Made by a program: the position numbers and the translations under genes. Shown here piece by piece: positions 46,274 through 55,064 of a DNA stretch of 64,000 nucleotides. The DNA comes from Nostoc linckia FACHB-104. GTDB taxonomy: Bacteria; Cyanobacteriota; Cyanobacteriia; Cyanobacteriales; Nostocaceae. The first letter of the stretch is position 1. Each line of letters begins with the position of its first letter. The notes beneath the pieces were generated by a model. The model had not been told where the DNA came from, searched no databases, and saw only the letters and a program-made list of their open reading frames with translations. The stretch lies in assembly GCF_014696615.1 (NCBI RefSeq), contig NZ_JACJQJ010000013.1:1-64000 (forward strand), in the 5' to 3' direction.

Positions 46274-47395
46274 ATGACAACAGCACCAGAGACAAGAGTC
46301 ACTTTTACTAAAAACTTGGGTTTTAGAAAAGAACTGAATAAACGAGTTGATGCTTATTTTAAGTCCAACAATATTTCTACCCGCGATAATCCAGCAATGT
46401 ATTTCAAAACATTGACTATTGCAGTTTGGGTAATTGGAGCCTGGACATTTACTCTCTTCGGCCCCCCGCAAATCTGGCTGAAAGTGATTGGCTGTATTGT
46501 TTTAGGATTGGGTATTGCGGCTGTAGGATTTAGTGTCGGACATGATGCTAATCATGGCGGTTATTCGAGTAAGAAATGGGTCAATACTCTTGTGGGTTCA
46601 ATCTATGACGTAATTGGATTATCTAGTTATTTATGGCGATACCGTCATAATTTTCTACATCATACTTATACGAATATCTTAGGTCATGATGTGGAAATAC
46701 ATGGTGATGGCTTAGTGCGAATGACTCCCTATATGGAGCATAAATGGTATCACCGATTTCAACACATATTTATTTTATCTATCTATACAATCATCCCTAT
46801 TTACTGGTCTTTTGCAGATATTCACATCATTCTGTTTAAGCGTAAATATCATTCCCATGTGGTTCCTACACCCAAACCGCTAGATATGCTGATCCTTTTT
46901 GGAGGTAAAATAATCTGGCTGGCACTTTTTCTAGGAATCCCCATTGCTGTAGGCTACAGTCCTATACAGGCGCTTGTAGGATTTCTCATCACTTACATGA
47001 CCTATGGATTTTGGATTTGCATAGTCTTTATGCTGGCTCATGTGATGGACACAGCAGAGTTTATCCAACCAGAGAGTCAACCAGAAGAAATTGATGATGA
47101 ATGGGCAATTTTCCAAATTAGAACCACCGTTGATTTTGCTCCTAAGAATCACTTCTTAAATTGGTATTTAGGTGGACTGAATTACCAAGTTGTCCATCAT
47201 TTATTCCCTCAAGTTTGTCATATTCACTATCCAAAAATTGCTCCTATTTTGGCAGAATTGTGTGAGGAGTATGGAGTGAAATATAATGTCTGCCCAACAT
47301 TTACATCAGCACTTGGTTCTAATTTTCGTTGGTTGAAATATCTAGGAACTACGCCAAACGCAGAATATAAAACTCCAGCTTTAGTGAATAATTAG
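46274..47395 (+). CDS. desD: Acyl-lipid delta-6 desaturase
   Basis: The 373-residue enzyme makes gamma-linolenate and stearidonate by delta-6 desaturation. It matches the DesD pattern closely: HDANHGGYSS, HNFLHHTYTNILGHDVEIHGD, and the last box QVVHHLFPQVCHIHYP with Gln in place of the usual His. Without a fused cytochrome b5 domain it is the cyanobacterial type. A GTG at 46262 is an alternative start. A strong hairpin (47447-47473) follows. With DesC, A and B this gives the four-desaturase (group 4) lipid type. Confidence 0.93.
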   Translation: MTTAPETRVTFTKNLGFRKELNKRVDAYFKSNNISTRDNPAMYFKTLTIAVWVIGAWTFTLFGPPQIWLKVIGCIVLGLGIAAVGFSVGHDANHGGYSSKKWVNTLVGSIYDVIGLSSYLWRYRHNFLHHTYTNILGHDVEIHGDGLVRMTPYMEHKWYHRFQHIFILSIYTIIPIYWSFADIHIILFKRKYHSHVVPTPKPLDMLILFGGKIIWLALFLGIPIAVGYSPIQALVGFLITYMTYGFWICIVFMLAHVMDTAEFIQPESQPEEIDDEWAIFQIRTTVDFAPKNHFLNWYLGGLNYQVVHHLFPQVCHIHYPKIAPILAELCEEYGVKYNVCPTFTSALGSNFRWLKYLGTTPNAEYKTPALVNN

Positions 47396-47446
47396 CACAA
47401 CTTACTAAGTGTTACGTGTAGTTTCTAAGCTGTAATATCAAACTTT

Positions 47447-47473
47447 TAAGGACATAGTATTACTATGTCCTTA
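47447..47473. terminator. Perfect 27-nt palindrome after desD
   Basis: Arms taaggacatagta and tactatgtcctta meet around one T. It sits between convergent desD and proA-like genes and is probably a bidirectional terminator, though its T-run is weak. Confidence 0.6.
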
Positions 47474-47588
47474 ATTTAAGGTAAAAATGGCATTGGGAAT
47501 GGGTAATTGGTAATTGGTAACAGGAATTTATTATTTGTTATTTCTCCCTTATCCTCCTCCTCTTCCTCATCTCCCCATTCCCCAATCC

Positions 47589-48854
47589 TTAAAACCTACC
47601 ATTCCCCTGCACAATATGCTTAACAGTTGTCAGAGTTTCTAGGCTAATAAATCCCCGGCGATGACCTTTTTGATTCGACATTCCTAAAAATATCGAGTCT
47701 CCCCGTGAAGGGTTGCGAGAAAAACGCGGGGACGCATTGATATAGGTGGAGGCGCTATTTACTCCTAAAGCAAACTGGCGACTTTCTTGATAAGATTCGG
47801 TGACAATGCAGTCGGCATGACCGCTACTATATTGATTAATCCACGCGATCGCAGCTTCTAAGCTATCTACTAGTTTAAAAGCTACTGTCTTAGTTAAATA
47901 GGCAGTTCCCCATTCTGCTTCCTTAGCTAGCTGCAATTGTGGAAAGGCTTCTACAAGTTCTGCATCGCCTTTTACTTCAAAGCCTTTGTCTTTTAAACTG
48001 TTCCACAAAACTGCTAGAGATGACGGTAAGGCTTGGCGATGAATTAAGACTTTTTCAATGGCGTTGACTGGATCTGGATCGCTTTCATGGCTATCGATAA
48101 TCATCCAGCGTACCATTTCCAAGCTGCTATTGAGCGACCAGTAAAGGTAACAGTTGCCCATTGCTGACTTTAACACAGGGCAAGTTGCTTGTCGCATGAC
48201 TTGCTGTACCAAGGTGGAACGTCCGTAGGGAATGACTAAATTTAAGTATTGGTCTTGAACAACCAAATCCCGAACGGAAGCACCATGTTCTGTGGTAATC
48301 AGTTCTAGACAACCGGCTGGTAAACCAACCTCAGTAATAGCGTTTTGGAGAACATTGGCGATCGCTTCGTTGGAATGACTCGCCTCAGTGCTGCCTTTGA
48401 GAATAATACTATTACCAGTTTTGATACATAAACCCGCGGCGATCGCTCCTAAATCAGGGAACGCCTCATAAATAAATCCGATAACTCCTAAAGGCATTAA
48501 CTGGGAGTAACTTTGAGAATCATCCTGCTGATACTCAGCATTTCTCACCCGCCGCAGCGGATCGGATAATTCCCCCAACCGTTGTAGGATTTCCACAGTC
48601 GTTTCTAGCCTCTTGGGAGTTAATTTTAGCCAATCTAAAATTAACTCTGGCACTGCCATTTCTCGGCTTGCTTCTAAATCTAATGTATTAGCCTCTAGAA
48701 TGTCATCAAAGGCGCGTTCTATAGCCCGCGCCATTGCTAATACAGCACGACTACGGTCTACTCCTTTTGCGATCCCCAGCTTAAGGGAAGCTTGGTAAGC
48801 GCGTTTAGCGCTATTCATTGGTTCGGGGATGTCATCCAAAACTTCAACGGTCAT
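47589..48854 (-). CDS. ProA-like (gamma-glutamyl phosphate reductase) paralog lacking catalytic cysteine
   Basis: The 421-residue protein has the ALDH-like ProA fold: AKRAYQASLKLGIAKGVDRS, PLGVIGFIYEAFPDLGAIAAG, LKGSTEASHSNEAI, VIPYGRSTLV and ATCPVLKSAMGNCYLY. The site that holds the nucleophilic Cys in ProA (PSVCNAMETLL type) reads DPVNAIEKVL with Val263, and the conserved FTDGGxFGLGAE loop reads FSRNPSRGDSIFLGMS. It should therefore not reduce gamma-glutamyl phosphate by the normal route. The true proA is likely elsewhere. The start is the ATG at 48854, five bases after the preceding gene. Function unknown; it may be a regulator or work on another aldehyde. Confidence 0.8.
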   Translation of the reverse strand: MTVEVLDDIPEPMNSAKRAYQASLKLGIAKGVDRSRAVLAMARAIERAFDDILEANTLDLEASREMAVPELILDWLKLTPKRLETTVEILQRLGELSDPLRRVRNAEYQQDDSQSYSQLMPLGVIGFIYEAFPDLGAIAAGLCIKTGNSIILKGSTEASHSNEAIANVLQNAITEVGLPAGCLELITTEHGASVRDLVVQDQYLNLVIPYGRSTLVQQVMRQATCPVLKSAMGNCYLYWSLNSSLEMVRWMIIDSHESDPDPVNAIEKVLIHRQALPSSLAVLWNSLKDKGFEVKGDAELVEAFPQLQLAKEAEWGTAYLTKTVAFKLVDSLEAAIAWINQYSSGHADCIVTESYQESRQFALGVNSASTYINASPRFSRNPSRGDSIFLGMSNQKGHRRGFISLETLTTVKHIVQGNGRF

Positions 48855-48858
48855 TGAG

Positions 48859-49266
48859 TTAACGTCTGTAGGTAAGCCAGACCATGAGTGCTGGCAAAAT
48901 AGCCAGAAGTACCGCCACCATTGCCCAAGCAATAATGGTGGAACCATTTGCTAATCGCAGTGCTAATGGTAGCCATATAATCACTAGCACGAAAATAATG
49001 CCCAGCGCTATCGGCAGATAGCTTTCTCCCAGTCTTGGATGGACAACGTGCCAACTATTACCCATCCAGCGCCAAGCACGTTTGTAGGGATAGGTGGTGG
49101 AAAGTTGCTCTAGGACATAAGCATCATTTTCTACCACAAAGATTTGTTGACAGCGATCGCAACCAAATGCGTCTGTCAGGGTAATCGGAACTAACCGTCC
49201 CCGGCGACGACAGGGACAGGGATATTCCGTATTGAAGTCTATTTTTTCAGGTTTTTGGGATTGCAC
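48859..49266 (-). CDS. Zinc-ribbon protein with two C-terminal membrane segments
   Basis: The 135-residue protein has four Cys in two CxC/CxxC pairs at the front (CPCRRRGRL, FGCDRCQQIF), then a soluble domain with WRWMGNSWHVVHPRLGE, and two membrane helices (about 83-101, 108-131). It begins at GTG. It lies only four bases upstream of the ProA-like gene, so the two are one operon. I do not recognise the family. Confidence 0.75.
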   Translation of the reverse strand: MQSQKPEKIDFNTEYPCPCRRRGRLVPITLTDAFGCDRCQQIFVVENDAYVLEQLSTTYPYKRAWRWMGNSWHVVHPRLGESYLPIALGIIFVLVIIWLPLALRLANGSTIIAWAMVAVLLAILPALMVWLTYRR

Positions 49267-50029
49267 AAGCGTTCTAATAACTTGAGCTTATTTTTTACAA
49301 TATGTGAAAACACTATTCCTCGGTCTATGCCTTGGGTAGTGGTTTTCTGATTTTTCCTTTCTTTATACAGTTAGGAGACAAAGCCGAGACTGCAATGATT
49401 CCCCAAGATAAATTAGGCTGAATTGAGCTGTTGTCACAGCGGTTTTCACGTTCGGGTATTTAAATAGAAGCTATCTGGCTGCTGTTCTTTGTTATGTTGA
49501 GCAATCTTGTTTAAAAGTTTTCTCGTCTGCATCTGTGGCTTAAAAAGTCATCTAGTAGTGTTTTTTAGACATTTATTGTTTTTGAATCTCTGGCACCGTT
49601 TTTAGTTTAAGTGGCAATATCTCATAAAACAACTGTTCTCTGAGGTTAAGCCTCTAAAAATAATCAGTACCAGCACATCAATGTTAAATTTTTAAGTCAA
49701 ACGCATTACAATTTAATCGTCAGGTTAATCAAGAGTCAACAGTCAATAGTTAATCCGGACTCTTAAATTTAAGCTACCTTCCCGAAAAAAAGGCTATTGG
49801 AAACGCGAATGAACTTAATAGTACTGACTCTTGGTCTAGGTAGATTTTGGCTCGCTTCAAAGCCATAAGGTGCTTTACACCTAATAATATCGCTATTAAT
49901 CTAGCCACCCTTGATCCAGTTTAGTACACTGAACAAAAAACGAAGTGACTACATATATAAAGATTAGATTAAGCCAATCTGCAAATGAATTGAAGTTTAT
50001 ACTTAATCGAGGCTATGATAACTACATAA
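49267..50029. other. Intergenic region upstream of the tRNA block
   Basis: About 760 bp without a supported gene. I looked for RNA genes and saw none I could defend. It should contain the promoter of the 48859-49266 gene. Confidence 0.4.
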
Positions 50030-50101
50030 AGCGGGTAACGCGATTCGAACGCGCGACATTCACCTTGGCAAGGTGACGCTCTACCACTGAGCTATACCCG
50101 C
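50030..50101 (-). tRNA. tRNA-Gly (GCC)
   Basis: The minus strand folds as a normal cloverleaf of 72 nt: acceptor GCGGGTA / TACCCGC, D-arm GCTC...GAGC, anticodon stem CACCT with loop TTGCCAA (anticodon GCC), T-loop GTTCGAATC. CCA is not encoded. It reads glycine codons GGC and GGU. Confidence 0.97.
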
Positions 50102-50267
50102 ATTGCTCAACACATTTACTATAATGTCATAAATATCTTGGTGTGTCAACCCCCTGATTGAATTTTGGACTCAAGGAGGGGGTGAGGGAGCAGGGGAGGA
50201 ATGCTTAATTCTACTTTTGAACAGACGCGATTCATCGCGTCTCTGCAACTCTTGACCCAAACCGCTA

Positions 50268-50846
50268 TTAGCCCAATTCTTCAGACTCAGGAGAGAAATT
50301 GCCGATGCTGGCGCTGGGGAAAGATGCAGGTAGAGATGGGCTATTACGGGCGTATGGCTCTGTAAGATTAGAACGCAATTGTCGCATCAGACTGGCCATT
50401 TCTAAAGCATTCATGGCGTATTCCCAGCCATGATTACTTTTTATCCCAGCTCTTTCTAAAGCTTGCTGCATGGTGTCTACTGTCAAAATGCCAAAAATTA
50501 CAGGCACACCAGTTTGAAAGCTGGCTGCGGCAATGCCTTTGGCTACTTCCGAAGAGACATAATCGAAATGAGGTGTTTGCCCACGAATGACAGCGCCCAA
50601 GCAAATAATGGCATCATAACGACGAGAAAGGGCTAATTGCCGCGCTACTACTGGTACTTCAAAGCTTCCAGGAACCCAAACGTAATCAACTTGATTACCC
50701 TGGGGGTCGGGATCTACACCGTGGCGTTTCAAGCAATCTTGACATCCCTCTAACAGCTTTACGGTAACTAGGTCATTAAATCGACCAATTACCAATGCAA
50801 ACCGCAAAGGTTCTGTTTGAGTAAAAGTTCCCTCAAAAACTGCCAT
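50268..50846 (-). CDS. ribH: 6,7-dimethyl-8-ribityllumazine synthase
   Basis: The 192-residue enzyme makes the riboflavin precursor lumazine from a butanone phosphate and an aminopyrimidine. Motifs: [47 protein letters not shown] (with catalytic His) and [17 protein letters not shown]. The C-terminal 30 residues are a Ser/Pro-rich extension not seen in shorter family members. AGAGG lies about six bases before the ATG. tRNA-Gly is upstream of the gene's end, on the same strand. Confidence 0.96.
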   Translation of the reverse strand: MAVFEGTFTQTEPLRFALVIGRFNDLVTVKLLEGCQDCLKRHGVDPDPQGNQVDYVWVPGSFEVPVVARQLALSRRYDAIICLGAVIRGQTPHFDYVSSEVAKGIAAASFQTGVPVIFGILTVDTMQQALERAGIKSNHGWEYAMNALEMASLMRQLRSNLTEPYARNSPSLPASFPSASIGNFSPESEELG

Positions 50847-51032
50847 GACCGCCTCTTTACAAACTATACATCAAGGCTAATATACATTTCTTCTGCAAAG
50901 ATAGAAGAGCAGAAGAACACAATCAGCTAAAAATAACCAGGTGAAAAAATCAATTCACCCTAATTACTCTTTAGCTTAGCTCTTCTGCTCCTGTAATATC
51001 TTTGCTATTTAACTGTGTCTCTAAGCGATCGC

Positions 51033-51221
51033 CTATACTACAAAAAAGTTTAATAGCCCTACCAAAAATACTAAGGCGATCCAAACTCCAGAACCTAGCC
51101 AGAGTAGTCTTTTAGACTCTACCCAATTTTGGGGGGTTGCATAAGCAACGGGAACGCCAATAACTAATACAAAAGACAGCAGAACCAGCGCTAACAAAGC
51201 AATTTGGAATATTATGGTCAT
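51033..51221 (-). CDS. psbZ: Photosystem II protein PsbZ
   Basis: A 62-residue protein with two membrane helices ([20 protein letters not shown] and [14 protein letters not shown]) and the [11 protein letters not shown] loop. This is PsbZ (Ycf9), a thylakoid subunit at the edge of photosystem II. I use the ATG at 51221, with GGAGAAG seven to ten bases before it. Confidence 0.95.
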   Translation of the reverse strand: MTIIFQIALLALVLLSFVLVIGVPVAYATPQNWVESKRLLWLGSGVWIALVFLVGLLNFFVV

Positions 51222-51371
51222 TTTTGCTTCTCCCAAGACAGCGAAATACTAAAGATAGAATATCGTACAGGGCAATACTGACATTTCCTTATTTGTTAAG
51301 CTAGCAGAAATTGCGTCACTATAATCATTAATCCGCAGTCAAAAGTCCATAGTCAACAGTCCAATGAAAAA

Positions 51372-51417
51372 TGACCCTTGACCCTTGACTTTTGACCCTT
51401 GACCATTGACGCTTGAC
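51372..51417. repeat. Heptanucleotide tandem repeat (ttgaccc) abutting a start codon
   Basis: About seven imperfect copies of ttgaccc/ttgactt end two bases before the ATG of the next gene, filling the place of a ribosome-binding site. Confidence 0.8.
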
Positions 51418-51418
51418 T

Positions 51419-54151
51419 ATGGACTTAATTCTTTGCCACACTACTGCTGATTTTGACGCACTGGGAGCTGCGGTAGGGCTGACGCGGTTACAACCAGGTA
51501 GCAAAATTGTACTCACTGGCGGTGCTCACCCGCCTGTACGAGATTTTTTGGCGTTACATCGAGATGAGTATCCCCTGATTGAACGGCGTTCGGTCAATCC
51601 TGAGAAAATTCGTTCTATAACTGTAGTCGATACTCAACAGCGCGATCGCTTGGGTAAGGCTGCTGAATGGTTCGATTTACCTCATGTCAAAGATATCATT
51701 ATCTACGATCATCACCTGGGACAAGACACAGACATTCCCGCCACTCAAACCCATATTTCCCCAGTGGGAGCCACTACAACTTTAATGGTGGAGCAATTGC
51801 AACAACAGCAAATCTCTCTTACACCATCTGAAGCTACAGTTATGGCTTTGGGTATCCATGTTGATACAGGCTCGCTAACATACGAGCAAGCTACACCACG
51901 AGATGCTTTAGCTTTGGCTTGGTTAATGCAACAAGGAGCCAGCTTGTCTGTAATTGCGACTTATCGCGACCCTGGTTTATCACCACAATTACAGCAGTTA
52001 TTAACTAAGGGGCTGGACAATTTAGAATATCTCTGCTTGCGTGGATATACAATTGCATGGGTAACTTTAAAAACTCATGAATTTGTACCAGGGTTATCGA
52101 GTCTTGCTTCCCAACTAGTGGAATTAACCGAAATTGATGCTTTACTGCTGGCAAACGAATACCCTTTGACAGAAGATGAATCTCGTTTAACAATAATTGG
52201 GCGATCGCAAATTCCCGAGACTAATCTCAACGAATTATTCCAACCTTTAGGCGGTGGTGGTCATTCGCAAGCAGCATCGTTGAATTTACGCGGAGTCGAT
52301 TCCCAAGCTGTCCTCAAGCAACTTCTAGACGAATTTAAAGCTACAATTCCCCATCCCCTCACAGCTAGGGATTTGATGTCCTCTCCTGTCCGCACTATCC
52401 GTCCGGAAACCACAATTACGGAAGCACAGCGGATCATGTTGCGTTATGGACACTCCGGTTTATCTGTAGTTGATGCTCAAGGGCAATTATTAGGTATCAT
52501 TTCCCGCAGAGATATCGATATCGCTTTACACCACGGTTTTAGTCATGCACCAGTCAAAGGCTACATGACATCCAACATCAGAAGTATTACACCTGAAACG
52601 ACATTGCCACAAATTGAGGCATTGATGGTGACTTATGATATTGGGCGATTACCAGTATTGGATAATGGGCAATTAGTCGGAATTGTGACGCGCACTGATG
52701 TATTGCGAGAATTACATCAAAATAGCGCCGAGTTTCGAGAGATGGATTCTCAGTCGCAATTTCCCCTCAAAACTCAAGATTTAGGACTCAGCACAGAATT
52801 AAAAAATCGCCTAACTCCCCAATTATGGCAATTGCTGACCCAAGCATCTCAAGAAGCCGAAAAACGAGGTTGGCATTTGTATTTAGTTGGTGGTGCAGTC
52901 AGGGATTTACTATTAGCTGAAGGCGCAAGCAAGACTTTAATGATTAAAGACATCGACCTAGTAGTTGATGGCTTCCATAAAGCTGCAGATGTGGGTGCGG
53001 GTGTAGAACTAGCCAAAGCATTACAACAAATGCACCCAGAGGCGCGCTTAGAAATTCACGGTGCTTTTCAAACTGCAGCTTTACTATGGCACAAACACCC
53101 AGAATTGGATTCGTTATGGGTAGATATTGCAACGGCTAGAACTGAATTTTATCCTTATCCCGCCGCCAATCCGGAGGTGGAAGCGAGTTCTATTCGCCAA
53201 GACTTATACCGCCGAGATTTTACCATCAACGCTATGGCCCTGCGGCTAACTTCTTCCCGTCTTGGTGGGAGAACCCAGCAAGCTGCACCCCTACTCGATT
53301 TTTTTGGCGGATTACTAGATTTACAAGCCAAGAAAATTCGGGTTTTACACGCCAACAGCTTTATCGAAGATCCCACCCGGATTTATCGCGGTGTGCGTTT
53401 TGCTGTCCGCTTTGGATTTGCAATTGAAGCACAGACAGAAGATTATATTCGCTATGCCATTAATAGCGGTGTTTACGATCGCACTGCCCAAGAGAATAGC
53501 AGAACACCAGCTTTACAAACTCGCCTCAAAACAGAATTAAAACATATACTCGAAGCACCATATTGGAAACCTGCTTTACAATTACTCGATAACTTAGGCG
53601 CATTACAGTGCATTCATCCCACCTTGAAATTAGATGAGGATATCTTACGAGAATTACGTTTATTAGAATTATGTTTGCGAAGATTTGACCGCCAGCAGAC
53701 TTTAATTCACTGGCAAATGCGTTTAGAAACTTTAATCGCCCACCTATCGCCTAAATATAGGGAGAAAGTGGCGAAAAATCTGCAAATGCAAGAAGAAAGT
53801 ATTAGTAGATTGAAAACCTTAGCTCAGATACAACCTGAGGTGATAGCATCATTATCTAATTTTCAATCCCCCAGTCAGATAGTCAATTTATTGCGACAGC
53901 AGGATTTACAAACACTTATTTTAATTGCTTTGAAAAGTCCGCGAACAATCCGGCGGCAGATTTGGCATTATTTAACAGTTTGGACTAACGTGCAACCCAT
54001 TCTCAATGGTAATGACTTAAAGCAACTCGGCTACAAACCCGGCCCCCAATATCGCCAAATCCTCGATGATTTACTCACAGCAACCTTAGATGGTGTAATT
54101 AAAAATCAAACCGAAGCACAAGAATTTTTAACAACACATTATCCTCATTAA
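51419..54151 (+). CDS. DHH phosphoesterase-CBS-tRNA nucleotidyltransferase/poly(A) polymerase fusion
   Basis: A 910-residue three-part protein. Residues 1-310 are a DHH phosphoesterase (HTTADFDALG, VVDTQ, IYDHH, then DHHA1 GGGGHSQAAS). Residues about 318-435 are two CBS domains (LMSSPVRTIRPETTITEAQ, YMTSNIRSITPETTLPQIE). Residues about 475-900 are a class II nucleotidyltransferase (LYLVGGAVRDLLL, DIDLVVDG, YRRDFTINAMALR) and its RNA-binding helical part. Such fusions are known in cyanobacteria and may add A or CCA to tRNA while the DHH part trims small RNA or nucleotides. Whether it adds C and A or only A is not clear. The ATG at 51419 is immediately preceded by a heptamer repeat. Confidence 0.93.
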   Translation: MDLILCHTTADFDALGAAVGLTRLQPGSKIVLTGGAHPPVRDFLALHRDEYPLIERRSVNPEKIRSITVVDTQQRDRLGKAAEWFDLPHVKDIIIYDHHLGQDTDIPATQTHISPVGATTTLMVEQLQQQQISLTPSEATVMALGIHVDTGSLTYEQATPRDALALAWLMQQGASLSVIATYRDPGLSPQLQQLLTKGLDNLEYLCLRGYTIAWVTLKTHEFVPGLSSLASQLVELTEIDALLLANEYPLTEDESRLTIIGRSQIPETNLNELFQPLGGGGHSQAASLNLRGVDSQAVLKQLLDEFKATIPHPLTARDLMSSPVRTIRPETTITEAQRIMLRYGHSGLSVVDAQGQLLGIISRRDIDIALHHGFSHAPVKGYMTSNIRSITPETTLPQIEALMVTYDIGRLPVLDNGQLVGIVTRTDVLRELHQNSAEFREMDSQSQFPLKTQDLGLSTELKNRLTPQLWQLLTQASQEAEKRGWHLYLVGGAVRDLLLAEGASKTLMIKDIDLVVDGFHKAADVGAGVELAKALQQMHPEARLEIHGAFQTAALLWHKHPELDSLWVDIATARTEFYPYPAANPEVEASSIRQDLYRRDFTINAMALRLTSSRLGGRTQQAAPLLDFFGGLLDLQAKKIRVLHANSFIEDPTRIYRGVRFAVRFGFAIEAQTEDYIRYAINSGVYDRTAQENSRTPALQTRLKTELKHILEAPYWKPALQLLDNLGALQCIHPTLKLDEDILRELRLLELCLRRFDRQQTLIHWQMRLETLIAHLSPKYREKVAKNLQMQEESISRLKTLAQIQPEVIASLSNFQSPSQIVNLLRQQDLQTLILIALKSPRTIRRQIWHYLTVWTNVQPILNGNDLKQLGYKPGPQYRQILDDLLTATLDGVIKNQTEAQEFLTTHYPH

Positions 54152-54177
54152 ATTCCATCATCTTTTTTGCGCTTTTA

Positions 54178-54372
54178 GGTGAGAAATATTATGCATATAC
54201 CCTAGAAGAATATCTACAAATACAAGAAACCTCAGAATTCAAAAATGAATACCAAGATAGAGAAATTTTACCAATAGCTGGCGGGATAAATAATCACAAC
54301 GAAATCGCAGGTAATTTTTATGCAGTTTTTACTCAAAGTAAATACACTCATTTCCAAGGGTTAAAAATTTGA
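54178..54372 (+). pseudogene. Truncated Uma2-family nuclease gene
   Basis: The frame gives YAYTLEEYLQIQETSEFKNE, GGINNHNEIAGNFYAVF and stops after about 64 residues, at KI. These match the N-terminal part of Uma2 (PD-(D/E)xK-type) proteins, common in cyanobacteria. The catalytic C-terminal half is gone and there is no start codon in the frame. It is a relic. Confidence 0.8.
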
Positions 54373-54497
54373 GGTAAAAAATTCAACGAAATTATCAGTT
54401 TTTCAAGCTTTTCACGAAAATTTGAGGCTTCCAGGACGGCAACATTATCGGTAAAGTCACACATTTGGTTGTTAGTATTCGTAAAATTTAGGGAACC

Positions 54498-55058
54498 ATG
54501 AAATTATCAACTTCCCTAAACATTACTGCGATGAGTCAACCTATAATATCTAGTTCCTCGATAGACAATATTGATGTTCCTCTAGAACGGGATATTTTTC
54601 TCCGGACATTAATCCGAGAACTATCCGGAACCTTGCAAGATATCGTCGGCATGGAAGAAGCATCTGGTTTTATCAGCGTGGTAGGTCAAACTATAGGAAA
54701 AGAAATCGATCACACCTACAAATCAGCATTACAAGTCTCCAATTTAGACCGTGAACAGGTAATTCAAGTGCTTCTAGATTTAAAGAAGCGGATTCAAGGA
54801 GATTTCTTTGTTCTCGAAGAAACTCCAGATAAAATTGTTTTTGGTAATCGCATTTGCCCATTTGCAGAAAAAGTGCTTGGTCGTCAATCAATGTGCATGA
54901 TGACCTCAAATGTCTTTGGTTCGATTGCGGCTGATAATCTTGGATATTCTAAAGTCGAACTGCAAAAAACAATCGCAAATGGAGATGCTCAATGTCAAGT
55001 TGTAGTTTATTTACAGCCTACAGAATTAGCAGGTGGAAGGGAATACTTTAAAGGCTAA
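54498..55058 (+). CDS. Methanogen output domain (MetOD1) protein
   Basis: A 186-residue protein with the MetOD1 pattern: [20 protein letters not shown], then [34 protein letters not shown] and AQCQVVVYL. The conserved Cys residues near 120 to 133 may bind metal or heme, as inference. MetOD1 domains occur in signalling proteins. It is six bases upstream of a histidine kinase, so the pair is co-translated and probably forms a sensor with that kinase. A second ATG at 54531 could also start it. Confidence 0.8.
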   Translation: MKLSTSLNITAMSQPIISSSSIDNIDVPLERDIFLRTLIRELSGTLQDIVGMEEASGFISVVGQTIGKEIDHTYKSALQVSNLDREQVIQVLLDLKKRIQGDFFVLEETPDKIVFGNRICPFAEKVLGRQSMCMMTSNVFGSIAADNLGYSKVELQKTIANGDAQCQVVVYLQPTELAGGREYFKG

Positions 55059-55064
55059 TATTAT

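Noticed and set aside
49267-50029. Small RNA gene in the gap before tRNA-Gly
   Set aside because: No conserved RNA motif or terminator structure could be defended.
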